A stretch of DNA of 21,362 bases from a virus: positions 1 to 21,362 of IMG/VR virus record IMGVR_UViG_3300025137_000357; one strand, 5' to 3'. The notes under the pieces are model-generated. The model was not told the origin of the DNA. It saw only the letters and a list, made by a program, of their open reading frames with translations, and made no database searches. Both the position numbers and the translations under genes were made by a program. Positions 1 to 7,113 of this stretch are shown in pieces (the stretch's first letter is position 1; each line of letters begins with the position of its first letter).

Positions 1-1
1 A

Positions 2-163
2 TGTCGTCTTGAAGAGTATGAAAAAGTAGATAAAGAATGGCATTGTTATTATTTAGGAGCTAACAAAACCCGCACTTCTATGGTTATTAGTGAGTTTTGT
101 CCTAGTAGCTATATGTGTGAGTATGATCCTAATTCAAAAAGTAAAATAACTAAATTTAGATAA
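2..163 (+). CDS. 3' end of a rightward gene, product unknown
   Basis: An open frame enters the window at base 2 and ends at TAA 161-163, giving the last 53 residues of a protein whose start lies outside. The fragment is rich in charged and aromatic residues (WHCYYLGAN near its start, several Lys and Ser at the end). I recognise no domain. It runs rightward and overlaps the end of the leftward helicase gene by 8 bp, so the two genes converge tail to tail with no room for a conventional bidirectional terminator. It could be a chance open frame, but amino-acid composition and tight packing favour a real gene. Confidence 0.5.
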   Translation, partial: CRLEEYEKVDKEWHCYYLGANKTRTSMVISEFCPSSYMCEYDPNSKSKITKFR

Positions 164-1601
164 TCCATTCTTTATACCCCTCAGCAAGCACACGGCTACT
201 GATATCAATTTTATTCCGTAAGGCACGGATAACTTTTTCATCTACAGTTTTTTCAGCTATGATATCTATGTAGGTAACTTTGTTTGTTTGCCCAATACGG
301 TGCGCTCTATCTTCACTTTGTAACCTAACTTCAAGATCGTACCCATTACTGTAATATATAACTGTTTTAGCTTCTGTAAGAGTCAACCCATAACCGCCTG
401 TGCGGGGTTGCCCCACAAAAAATCGTAAAGGGTTGGCAGGGTCTTGGAACCGTTCTACAATAAGCTGGCGTTCCTCTGAAGGGGTAGCACCATAGAATAA
501 TTCCACACTTTCTTCACCATATTCTTTAGCAAGAGATTTTTGTATTATCTGTAAATCATGTGTGAAGTTACCCCATATAATAACTTTACCATCGGTTTCT
601 TCAAGAACAGACATTAGTTCAGGTAACTTATTACTTGGAACTTCAACCATTCTACCATCTTCAAGTTTAGCAAACCCCGAGCATACTTGTTGCAATCTGA
701 GTATTTGAGTTAGCACAGTAGGCGCAGATATAAGCCCACCATCATCTCCTTCTACAATGGCAAGAGCCATAGTTTTCATTTGCTCATACAGTTTCTTTTG
801 CTCGGTGGTGAGTTCTACTGTTCTGCGAGTATAGACTTTATCTGGTAGATCTAAACAATCTTCTTTACGCACCCTGTAACTAAACCCTTCTATCATACCA
901 TTTAATTCATCTAAGTTTTGGTATCCAACAATTTGATTAAAGCTGTGCGCCCCCATTGTACGACGCATCATTTTAGCGTACCTGTTTTGGAATGTCCAGA
1001 AACTGCCTTGCCCAAGGATATAGTGTTCTAAAAACTCACACTGAGTGTATAAATCAAGAGGTGATTTAGTAACTGGAGAACCTGTAAGTATCCTACGATA
1101 CGGTGCGTTTTTACCTATTCTTATCAAATTTTTAGTACGTTGGGCTGTCCTACTTTTTATAGTAGTGCTTTCATCTACTGCAAGCATAGCTCTATGTGTA
1201 AGCAAAAATTTATCTGCTGCTTCTAAACCACGTTTAGTGCTAAGAGCTTCTACATTCATAAGGAATATTTGTAAGTCTTCAGTAACTTGCCTGAGTGTAT
1301 CTAACTCTTTTCTTTTCTTTTGAGTTTGTTCAGGTGACCATGTTACAATGTTCATATTAATATGGTCAGGCATATGGGTTGGTAACTCTTTACGTTCCCA
1401 GTTTCTATACACACCTTTAGGTGCAATAATTAGAGCACTATCAAGTTCACCTTTATCGTACAACATAGCTATTGTATCGATAAGAACTTTAGATTTGCCC
1501 GTACCCATATCCATAAACAAAGCGTAATATGGTTTATTCCATGATCTTGTTAAAGCCTCGAGCTGATGCTCATAGGGCTTATACTTAAACTTGTACCTCA
1601 T
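156..1601 (-). CDS. SNF2-family (SF2) DNA helicase/ATPase
   Basis: Encodes a 481-residue SF2 helicase of the SNF2/RapA type, an ATP-driven DNA translocase likely acting in phage replication, recombination or repair. Motif I is MDMGTGKSK (residues 30-38), motif II is the DEAH-type box DEST (143-146) and motif III is LTGSP (172-176). The second RecA lobe carries RTGGYGLTLTEA (about 401-412) and the arginine-finger motif VI QSEDRAHRIGQ (428-438), which is characteristic of SNF2 proteins. The length is that of a compact phage helicase with no accessory domains. The start at 1601 follows a good ribosome site (AGAGGA) on the minus strand and a sigma70-like promoter lies just upstream. It is the only leftward gene in the window, divergent from the replication operon. 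Helicase identity is secure; the precise role is inference. Confidence 0.93.
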   Translation of the reverse strand: MRYKFKYKPYEHQLEALTRSWNKPYYALFMDMGTGKSKVLIDTIAMLYDKGELDSALIIAPKGVYRNWERKELPTHMPDHINMNIVTWSPEQTQKKRKELDTLRQVTEDLQIFLMNVEALSTKRGLEAADKFLLTHRAMLAVDESTTIKSRTAQRTKNLIRIGKNAPYRRILTGSPVTKSPLDLYTQCEFLEHYILGQGSFWTFQNRYAKMMRRTMGAHSFNQIVGYQNLDELNGMIEGFSYRVRKEDCLDLPDKVYTRRTVELTTEQKKLYEQMKTMALAIVEGDDGGLISAPTVLTQILRLQQVCSGFAKLEDGRMVEVPSNKLPELMSVLEETDGKVIIWGNFTHDLQIIQKSLAKEYGEESVELFYGATPSEERQLIVERFQDPANPLRFFVGQPRTGGYGLTLTEAKTVIYYSNGYDLEVRLQSEDRAHRIGQTNKVTYIDIIAEKTVDEKVIRALRNKIDISSRVLAEGYKEWII

Positions 1602-1629
1602 AACTTCCTCTTTCTACTGGAATATGTTT

Positions 1630-1658
1630 ATTCTACTGTTTTTACATATTGTGTGCAA
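1630..1658 (-). promoter_or_regulatory. sigma70-like promoter for the SNF2 helicase
   Basis: On the minus strand, TTGCAC (plus 1653-1658) and TAGAAT (plus 1630-1635) are separated by exactly 17 bp. Transcription would start near 1623, giving a leader of about 20 nt before the helicase ATG at 1601. Confidence 0.6.
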
Positions 1659-1672
1659 GTTTCATTTTATCC

Positions 1673-1830
1673 ACTTTACTATATAGGATGGAAACGACAA
1701 CGAGTGAAAATTTGTTTTTTAACATTTTCCGATATCACCAAAAAATATATATAACTTTCTCTGTCCGCGCGATAATTTCAGAAAACTTTTTTGTTTTGTT
1801 TCAATGTGTTTTAGCCCCTATTATAAAAAG
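1673..1830 (+). promoter_or_regulatory. multi-block regulatory element, copy A
   Basis: Four blocks recur near 19 kb. They are ACTTTACTATATAGG (1673-1687), AAATTTGTTTTTTA (1708-1721), GTCCGCGCG (1763-1771) and CCTATTAT followed by AAAG (1817-1830). Spacing of block 1 to 2 (35 bp) and block 3 to 4 (54 bp) is identical in both copies; only the middle interval differs (55 versus 111 bp). The last block contains TATTAT, preceded at 17 bp by TTGTTT, so it may be a -10 box. Position upstream of the replication operon suggests a module-level promoter/operator. Confidence 0.65.
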
Positions 1831-1871
1831 TTCGGATATATTGGATATACTTAATTTTTACCAGACCAAAC

Positions 1872-1900
1872 TTGACAAGCATGTTTTGCCAATATATGTT
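1872..1900 (+). promoter_or_regulatory. sigma70-like promoter for the replication operon
   Basis: TTGACA (1872-1877), a 17-bp spacer and TATGTT (1895-1900) form a good host-type promoter reading into the gene at 1946. The -35 box is a perfect consensus. The predicted leader is about 40 nt. Confidence 0.6.
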
Positions 1901-1945
1901 AAACCTTAAAAATAATGCGTAACCATGTGGAGAAAGGCATGAACA

Positions 1946-2275
1946 ATGACAGTATATATAACACAGGAGATGCGGGGTCGTGATATTACGGATGCCACAA
2001 GTTTTGGAGATATCGAAATACTGCTTCCCGCAGGAGAGCAAGCCAGCTACTCTACACAGCCTACTATTAGAAAACTGGGTAGAAAGCTCGGCAAGTTTAC
2101 CGACGAAGATTACTTACTTCTTGCAGGAGATCCCGCAGCTATTGCTTTAGCTGCCGCTGTAGCTGCTAGAGCTAATGGTGGCAGGTTTAAAATGTTGAAG
2201 TGGGATAGGCAGGAGGGTAAATACTTCCCTCTTATAGCAGACCTTAACTTTCGTCCAGGAGATAACGATGGTTGA
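1946..2275 (+). CDS. conserved phage protein, unknown function (109 aa)
   Basis: First gene of the rightward replication operon. ATG 1946 is chosen because GAGAAAGG ends 8 nt upstream; an out-of-frame ATG at 1939 gives only a 14-codon peptide. The protein opens with MTVYITQEMRGRDITDATSF and contains an alanine-rich stretch (about 63-76) and an aromatic/basic C-terminal part (KMLKWDRQEGKYFPL). No signal peptide, membrane segment or catalytic motif is visible. Similar proteins occur beside replication genes in other phages as far as I recall, but no function is known to me. It overlaps the next gene by 8 bp, so the two are probably co-translated. Confidence 0.8.
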   Translation: MTVYITQEMRGRDITDATSFGDIEILLPAGEQASYSTQPTIRKLGRKLGKFTDEDYLLLAGDPAAIALAAAVAARANGGRFKMLKWDRQEGKYFPLIADLNFRPGDNDG

Positions 2276-2819
2276 TTTTGAAAGTGTGGCAGCTAAACTC
2301 AGTACGATTGATGAGTCTGGTTTAAGCCAAGTAAGTAAACTGGCTCAGTTACAATTACAACTTGAGCAGCGTGTTTACGATTTAGAAGCTGATCTGAAGC
2401 AAGCAAAAATAGATTTAAAACAAGTAGCTGAAGACCAACTTCCAGCAGCGATGGCTGAGCATAACGTAACTGAGTTTAAACTAGCTGATGGTTCTAGTAT
2501 CAGTGTAGCTAAATTCTACAGTGCAAGCATCCCAAAAGATAGATCGGATGAGGCGTTTACTTGGTTAGTGCAAAACGACCACGGTGATTTGATTAAAAAT
2601 CAGGTTGCTACTAATTTTGTACGTGGTCAAGAAGAGCAAGCTGAAAAGTTTGCAAATGAGTTGGCTGGGCGAGGTATGCCTGTCAACACAAAAAAATGGG
2701 TCGAACCCATGACTCTTAAGGCTTGGGTTAGGGAAAAAACTGAAGATGGTTCAAATATACCACACGATTTGTTTGGTGTGTTTATTGGTGAAAAATCTAA
2801 AATTACGAGGAGTAAGTAA
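2268..2819 (+). CDS. conserved phage protein with N-terminal coiled coil (183 aa)
   Basis: A soluble 183-residue protein. Residues about 15-60 form a heptad-rich Leu/Gln/Lys helix (QLQLEQRVYDLEADLKQ), a likely coiled coil. A globular part follows, with conserved-looking segments FKLADGSSISV (about 69-79) and MTLKAWVRE (about 147-155). The C terminus is basic. It starts at ATG 2268 behind AGGAG, overlapping the previous stop, and its TAA overlaps the next ATG (TAATG at 2817-2821), so the first three operon genes are translationally coupled. Placement next to the SSB-like gene suggests a DNA-metabolism accessory role, possibly oligomeric. I cannot assign a function. Confidence 0.8.
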   Translation: MVDFESVAAKLSTIDESGLSQVSKLAQLQLQLEQRVYDLEADLKQAKIDLKQVAEDQLPAAMAEHNVTEFKLADGSSISVAKFYSASIPKDRSDEAFTWLVQNDHGDLIKNQVATNFVRGQEEQAEKFANELAGRGMPVNTKKWVEPMTLKAWVREKTEDGSNIPHDLFGVFIGEKSKITRSK

Positions 2820-3622
2820 TGAGTGAAGGAAAACAAGTGGCTACTAAAAGTAGCACTGATATAGCTGTATCTGCACAGTTTGAAGAATTTGGTAATGCTG
2901 GTTTCAGTGAGGTTACTTCTGAAGATTTATCCATTCCTTTTATTAGGGTATTGGCGCAGCTTAGTCCACAAGTAAATAAGCGTGATGGTGCCTATGTAGA
3001 AGGTGCCGAAGCAGGAATGCTTTTTAATACTGTTTTAAACGAAGTTTACGATGGTGTAGAAGGTGTTGAGGTAGTGCCGTGCCACTATAACCGTAGATTC
3101 GTCGAGTGGAAGCCACGCGAGCAGGGAGGGGGTTATGTACAATCGTATGAAACTACCGACCCTATCGTAAACACTACAACTAAAAACGATGTGGGGCAGG
3201 ATGTATTACCATCTGGTAATTTGTTGAGTAATACAGCGCAGTTTTTCGTTTTGCTAGTACACCCTGAATTAGGAGCGCAACGTGCTTTAATAACCATGTC
3301 TTCCACACAGCTTAAAAAGGCTAGAAAGTGGATGACCCAAGCACAGTCAATGACTGCTCAGGGTAAAAATGGCGTTTATACTCTGCCACTAATGTCACAG
3401 GTTTATAGAGTAGGCACAGTGCAAGAGCAGAATGATAAAGGTACATGGTTCGGGTTTGATATTACTCGGGTGCGTGGCCTTGACCTTGCAAGCGAGGATG
3501 ACAAACAACTGTTCGCTACTGCTTTACAGTTTGCAGAATCTATTAAAGCTGGTGATGTGCAAGTAAAAGAAGACAAATCCGCTAACACAGAAAAAGACGG
3601 TGACGACGACATACCGTTTTAG
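2819..3622 (+). CDS. probable phage single-stranded DNA-binding protein
   Basis: A 267-residue acidic protein whose last eight residues are DGDDDIPF. This matches the C-terminal tip of E. coli SSB (DDDIPF), the peptide that docks onto host and phage replication partners. It is preceded by a low-complexity charged linker (about 240-260), the usual architecture of SSB-type proteins. The N-terminal region up to about residue 235 is a folded domain with many aromatic and basic residues (HYNRRFVEWKPRE, 95-107). I do not recognise a classical OB-fold signature, so the DNA-binding role rests mainly on the tail and on position directly before the primase. Start ATG 2819 follows GAGG and overlaps the preceding TAA. 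It could instead be another replication protein that borrows the SSB docking tail. Confidence 0.7.
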   Translation: MSEGKQVATKSSTDIAVSAQFEEFGNAGFSEVTSEDLSIPFIRVLAQLSPQVNKRDGAYVEGAEAGMLFNTVLNEVYDGVEGVEVVPCHYNRRFVEWKPREQGGGYVQSYETTDPIVNTTTKNDVGQDVLPSGNLLSNTAQFFVLLVHPELGAQRALITMSSTQLKKARKWMTQAQSMTAQGKNGVYTLPLMSQVYRVGTVQEQNDKGTWFGFDITRVRGLDLASEDDKQLFATALQFAESIKAGDVQVKEDKSANTEKDGDDDIPF

Positions 3623-3624
3623 TT

Positions 3625-3654
3625 CAACGAGGGGGGTTGATCGCCCTTTCGTTG
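3625..3654 (+). terminator. RNA hairpin after the SSB-like gene
   Basis: CAACGAGGGGG (3625-3635) pairs with CCCTTTCGTTG (3644-3654), giving 11 bp with two G-U pairs and an 8-nt loop, directly after the SSB-like stop codon. No U-tract follows, so it may be an RNA-processing or stability element rather than a true terminator. Confidence 0.5.
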
Positions 3655-3655
3655 C

Positions 3656-3693
3656 GGAGCGGTGTACTTTCGCTTGCGATTGTACACCGTTCC
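3656..3693 (+). terminator. second, long RNA hairpin before the primase
   Basis: GGAGCGGTGTAC (3656-3667) pairs with GTACACCGTTCC (3682-3693), 12 positions with one G-U. The loop contains a further TCGC/GCGA inverted repeat. It is followed by ACCATTTTG, a weak U-tract, then the primase ribosome site. It could be an attenuator limiting transcription into the primase or a processing site. Confidence 0.55.
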
Positions 3694-3714
3694 ACCATTT
3701 TGTTGGAGGATACG

Positions 3715-5238
3715 ATGTCACTTGCACAAAGATTTTATGATTTATTTAAAGGTAGCGATATTGCTCATGGCACATATGTCGTAAAGGGTAGTCGTAGCAC
3801 TGATGGCAAAAAGCAGGGTCAGGCCACGGTTTTGCGTGAGCCAACCACTGTAGATATGTGGGAAGAACATTTAAAAGGTGGCACAGGATTAGGCATTATA
3901 CCTATCCGTAGTGATAACCTTTGCCAGTGGGGTGCAATAGATATAGACCAATACGATGTTAGCCATAAAGATTTAGTAACAGTATTAAAAGATAATAAGA
4001 TACCAGCCGTTGTCGGTAGGACTAAATCGGGTGGAGCGCATATATGGGCATTTCTAACTGAACCAATTGAAGCTGAAGATGTGCAAAGGCGCATGACAGA
4101 ATTAAGCGCAGCTCTTGGCTATTCAGGTAGTGAAATATTCCCTAAACAAACAACCATATTAAAAGACCGTGGTGATACAGGTAACTTTTTAAATATGCCT
4201 TATCATGGTGGTGATAATTCTACACGTTATGCGTTTAACCAAGATGGTGAAGCATTGAGTGCAGAACAATTCCTAGAGTATGCACAATCATTTATTCTTA
4301 CACCAAATAAATTCTTAAAAACTACTATGAGTTTTGGAACTAAAGATGGTGTGTTAAAAGAAGGTCCCCCATGTTTGCAGCATCTATGCAGTAAGGGTTT
4401 TGGAGAAGGCTCACGCAACAATGCCCTTTTCAATCTTGGTGTGTATGCACGAATGTTTGATGAAGAAAATTGGGAAGTGTTAGTGCAACGATACAACATG
4501 GATTACTTACACCCACCCCTTAGTCATAATGAGGTAGGTGTAGTTATTCGCCAGCTTAAAAAGAAAGATTACTTTTATAAATGTGATGACCAACCAATAA
4601 AACCTTTCTGTGATAAAGAAATATGTAAGGGCAGAAAGTATGGTGTTGGACCAACAGGTGTTGGCAATGATATGTCAAGTCTCACAAAGATTGATGGTGA
4701 TCCACCTATCTGGATTCTTGATGTAGATGGTGAAAGGCTAGAGCTTTCTACTAATGGTTTGACTAGCCAAGCACAGTTTCAAAAAGAATGTGTTTCGCAA
4801 ATAAATAAGTTCCCTGTAGTTGTAAACCAGAGAGCATGGCAGACCCGAATACAAATGTTGTTAGATAATTTAACTATTGTGGAAGTACCACCTGACGCCA
4901 CTATAAAAGGTGAGTTTGAAGATTTACTTCATGCTTTTTGTTGTGAGAGAGCTAAAGGTGAAGACCGTGAAGATGTACTGCAAGGCGTTGCCGTTTGGGT
5001 AGAGGGTAGGGTGTTTTTCCAAGTAAAAGATATTAAAAAGCACTTGTCTGTAAATGATTTTACACATTACAGTTCTAATAAGATCACATTGCGATTACAG
5101 AACATAGAAGCAGAAAAGATGTTCTGGCGTGTGAGGGGAAAAGGTGTTCACGTTTGGTCGTTACCCCAAGAGTTTTTTCAAGGGGAAGATTCTGATATTC
5201 CTTTGCCAGATCTTCCAGTTGCCGATGGGATTATATAG
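3715..5238 (+). CDS. archaeo-eukaryotic-type primase (TOTE-like AEP with PriCT-like domain)
   Basis: A 507-residue DNA primase that would synthesise primers at the phage fork. The AEP catalytic signature is present: IDID (75-78) with two metal-binding aspartates, SGGAHIWAF (105-113) for the Ser/His motif, and EIFPKQ (140-145). NFLNMPYH (157-164) follows, as in TOTE-type primases. A PriCT-like helical segment spans about 220-285 (CLQHLC..., GSRNNALFNLGVYAR). A Cys cluster (C290, C299, C304) in a segment running to about residue 311 looks zinc-binding. The C-terminal 190 residues are unassigned. I chose ATG 3715 because TTGGAGGA lies just upstream; the frame is open back to 3637, but that extension runs through two RNA hairpins. 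The stop overlaps the helicase GTG by one base. The AEP family is confident; the TOTE subtype is likely. Confidence 0.88.
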   Translation: MSLAQRFYDLFKGSDIAHGTYVVKGSRSTDGKKQGQATVLREPTTVDMWEEHLKGGTGLGIIPIRSDNLCQWGAIDIDQYDVSHKDLVTVLKDNKIPAVVGRTKSGGAHIWAFLTEPIEAEDVQRRMTELSAALGYSGSEIFPKQTTILKDRGDTGNFLNMPYHGGDNSTRYAFNQDGEALSAEQFLEYAQSFILTPNKFLKTTMSFGTKDGVLKEGPPCLQHLCSKGFGEGSRNNALFNLGVYARMFDEENWEVLVQRYNMDYLHPPLSHNEVGVVIRQLKKKDYFYKCDDQPIKPFCDKEICKGRKYGVGPTGVGNDMSSLTKIDGDPPIWILDVDGERLELSTNGLTSQAQFQKECVSQINKFPVVVNQRAWQTRIQMLLDNLTIVEVPPDATIKGEFEDLLHAFCCERAKGEDREDVLQGVAVWVEGRVFFQVKDIKKHLSVNDFTHYSSNKITLRLQNIEAEKMFWRVRGKGVHVWSLPQEFFQGEDSDIPLPDLPVADGII

Positions 5239-6755
5239 TGCAGATTGTACTCGGACCTCCAGGAACAGGTAAGACAACTAAGTTACTCAACTTAGTTGAA
5301 CAGTACATGCAATCTGGAGTGCCACCAGACCGTATCGGTTACTTTGCCTTTACACGTAGGGCTGCAACAGAAGCCGTAGACCGCGCTTGTACTAAGTTCA
5401 ATTTAACGAAAAAAGAGTTACCATACTTCCGCACTCTACATAGTTTAGCTTTTTTCATGTCAGGTATGAAGCACTCACAAGTTATGACAGGTGAGAAATA
5501 CCAAGAAGTTGCTGAGTGGTTAAAAATAGGTAAGTTTTTTGGTGGGGGAGTAGTTGACCAAGGACCATACAAAGATTTCGGGTATGGCGATAAATTCCTT
5601 GAAATTATAAATGTATCTCGTATTCTGCGCCAACCATTACGCCAAGTTTATAATGAAAGTATTGTCCCCTTAAAAACAGATTGGGCAAGGGTAGAATATG
5701 TTAGCCGAGGATTACAGCATTGGAAAAAAGCATATGGGTTACAAGATTATGCGGGGATGTTAGAAACTTTCGTAGACCAAGAATTATGCCCACGATTAGA
5801 AGTAGTTTTTATTGATGAAGCACAAGATTTATCTCCCCTTCAGTGGGAGATGGTAAGATTACTAGAGCAAAATAGCCAGATGTGCTATGTCGCTGGAGAT
5901 GACGACCAAGCCATTTTTCGTTATGCTGGAGCAGACGTAGATCATTTTGTAGGACTCCAAGGGGAAGTCACCCTCTTGAATAAGTCCTATCGTATTCCCT
6001 CCTTGCATCATGCACTTAGTCACAAAGTTATAAAGCGCATCGTAGGAAGGCGGGACAAAATTTTTGAACCCAAAGAAGGTGATGGTGGTATGTTCTGGCA
6101 TAGGCACTCCGAAGAAGTAGATTTAAGTTCGGGTGATTGGCTGTTACTTAGCCGCACTACTCGTGGCGCACAGCAAATAGAGGAAGAAGTACGCCGAAGA
6201 GGACACCTCTATATTTACAATGGTTCAACAAGTATAGATAGTAAAGTGTTAGAGGCAGTACGTTACTGGGAACATTTACGAGAAGGCCATCGTTTAAATA
6301 CAGAGCAGGTCAAACTTGTTTACAAACACATGCTTTTAAATACTCAGGTAGCTTATGGTTATAAGACCATGCCTGATGGCGATGATTCTAGTTTTTATAG
6401 CCTTGAAGATTTACAAAAAGATCATGGTTTAATGCACAGTCAGCCTTGGGATGTGGGGCTGGGTAAAATAAATGAACGTGACCGCACTTACATAAAAGCC
6501 TGTTTACGTAAAGGTGAAAGCCTAACTGATACGCCACGTTTACGAATATCTACTATTCATTCCTCCAAAGGAGCGCAAGCTACAAATGTAATGCTGTTAA
6601 CTGATACTATGCGTAGACCTTACAGTATGTGGAGGAAAATAAATAACCATGTAGAAGATGAAGCTAGGGTGTTTTATGTAGGTTTAACAAGAGCTACAGA
6701 TAATTTACATTTGATTCACCCCATGTTTAGTCAAGGGTATGCTCTTCCTAGCTGA
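5238..6755 (+). CDS. UvrD/Rep-like superfamily 1 DNA helicase
   Basis: A 505-residue SF1A helicase. Motif I is GPPGTGKTT (6-14), motif Ia AFTRRAATEA (37-46), motif Ib RTLHSLAF (65-72), motif II FIDEAQDLS (191-199), motif III GDDDQAIFRYAGAD (from 220), motif IV LNKSYRIP, motif V STIHSSKGAQ (about 438-447) and motif VI FYVGLTRATD (about 479-488). It lacks the large C-terminal extension of UvrD, so it is a compact phage form. The start is GTG 5238, sharing a base with the primase TAG (TAGTG), so translation is probably coupled and the two proteins may act together at the fork. No DnaB-type helicase occurs in this window, so this protein or the SNF2 protein may be the fork helicase (inference). 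Confidence 0.93.
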   Translation: MQIVLGPPGTGKTTKLLNLVEQYMQSGVPPDRIGYFAFTRRAATEAVDRACTKFNLTKKELPYFRTLHSLAFFMSGMKHSQVMTGEKYQEVAEWLKIGKFFGGGVVDQGPYKDFGYGDKFLEIINVSRILRQPLRQVYNESIVPLKTDWARVEYVSRGLQHWKKAYGLQDYAGMLETFVDQELCPRLEVVFIDEAQDLSPLQWEMVRLLEQNSQMCYVAGDDDQAIFRYAGADVDHFVGLQGEVTLLNKSYRIPSLHHALSHKVIKRIVGRRDKIFEPKEGDGGMFWHRHSEEVDLSSGDWLLLSRTTRGAQQIEEEVRRRGHLYIYNGSTSIDSKVLEAVRYWEHLREGHRLNTEQVKLVYKHMLLNTQVAYGYKTMPDGDDSSFYSLEDLQKDHGLMHSQPWDVGLGKINERDRTYIKACLRKGESLTDTPRLRISTIHSSKGAQATNVMLLTDTMRRPYSMWRKINNHVEDEARVFYVGLTRATDNLHLIHPMFSQGYALPS

Positions 6756-6771
6756 AAACAAAAGAGTTATC

Positions 6772-6814
6772 GTTTGTTACGGCTTAGTGCATTGTTAGGT
6801 TGCTGGTAACAAAC
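6772..6814 (+). repeat. inverted repeat abutting a ribosome-binding site
   Basis: GTTTGTTAC (6772-6780) and GTAACAAAC (6806-6814) are perfect 9-bp inverted arms around a 25-nt loop, and the second arm touches AGAAAGGAG (6815-6823). The 13-base string AAAAGAGTTATC plus CTTAGT downstream also occurs near 20352-20380 at another gene boundary. In RNA it could set access to the ribosome site; in DNA it could be an operator. Confidence 0.5.
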
Positions 6815-6828
6815 AGAAAGGAGCCACC

Positions 6829-7089
6829 ATGCAAGTGAAGTACTTTAACAAAGCGTCTCTGCTAGATGCGAACAATGAAGCTATATTATCTGAGCGTAAC
6901 CGTTCTTTGCATAATGAAAAAATTGTTGATATTGCAGATGACACCTTATTCCCCATCGTTTTTAGTATGCCACATAACGATGTGGAAATGCGGGTTGAAC
7001 TTATGCTTGACCCCACAACAAAGGTTTGGTTAGATATGCCTTTTGAAGCATATGAAGCCTTACCTTCAGTAGACTACCCAACACAGTAA
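6829..7089 (+). CDS. hypothetical protein (86 aa)
   Basis: A small acidic soluble protein behind a near-ideal ribosome site (AGAAAGGAG, 6815-6823). It starts MQVKYFNKASLLDANNEA, has a mixed alpha/beta look and a Met/Pro/aromatic C-terminal half (WLDMPFEAYEALP). No motif, membrane segment or signal is visible. It is the first gene after the primase/helicase pair and lies directly upstream of the DUF932 gene (24-bp gap), with which it is probably co-transcribed. Function unknown. Confidence 0.75.
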   Translation: MQVKYFNKASLLDANNEAILSERNRSLHNEKIVDIADDTLFPIVFSMPHNDVEMRVELMLDPTTKVWLDMPFEAYEALPSVDYPTQ

Positions 7090-7113
7090 TACTCTAGAAA
7101 GGAGTAATTTATA

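Larger units (their letters stand above)
1602..1945. other. divergent intergenic control region
   Basis: A 344-bp AT-rich gap separates the leftward helicase gene from the rightward replication operon. It holds a leftward promoter (1630-1658), a multi-block element repeated near 19 kb (1673-1830), a direct repeat GGATATA (about 1834 and 1843) and a rightward sigma70-like promoter (1872-1900). The GC-rich string GTCCGCGCG at 1763-1771 stands out in this background. An open frame from ATG 1688 to 1909 exists, but it has no ribosome site and its composition fits AT-rich noncoding DNA. Confidence 0.75.

Noticed and set aside
1649-1909. Rightward open frame in the divergent intergenic region
   Set aside because: No ribosome site at any start, and it runs through a promoter and the multi-block element. 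The matching blocks near 19 kb do not keep the frame open, so their conservation is not coding.
3637-3714. Upstream extension of the primase frame
   Set aside because: It would translate two strong hairpins and lacks a ribosome site; ATG 3715 has TTGGAGGA.
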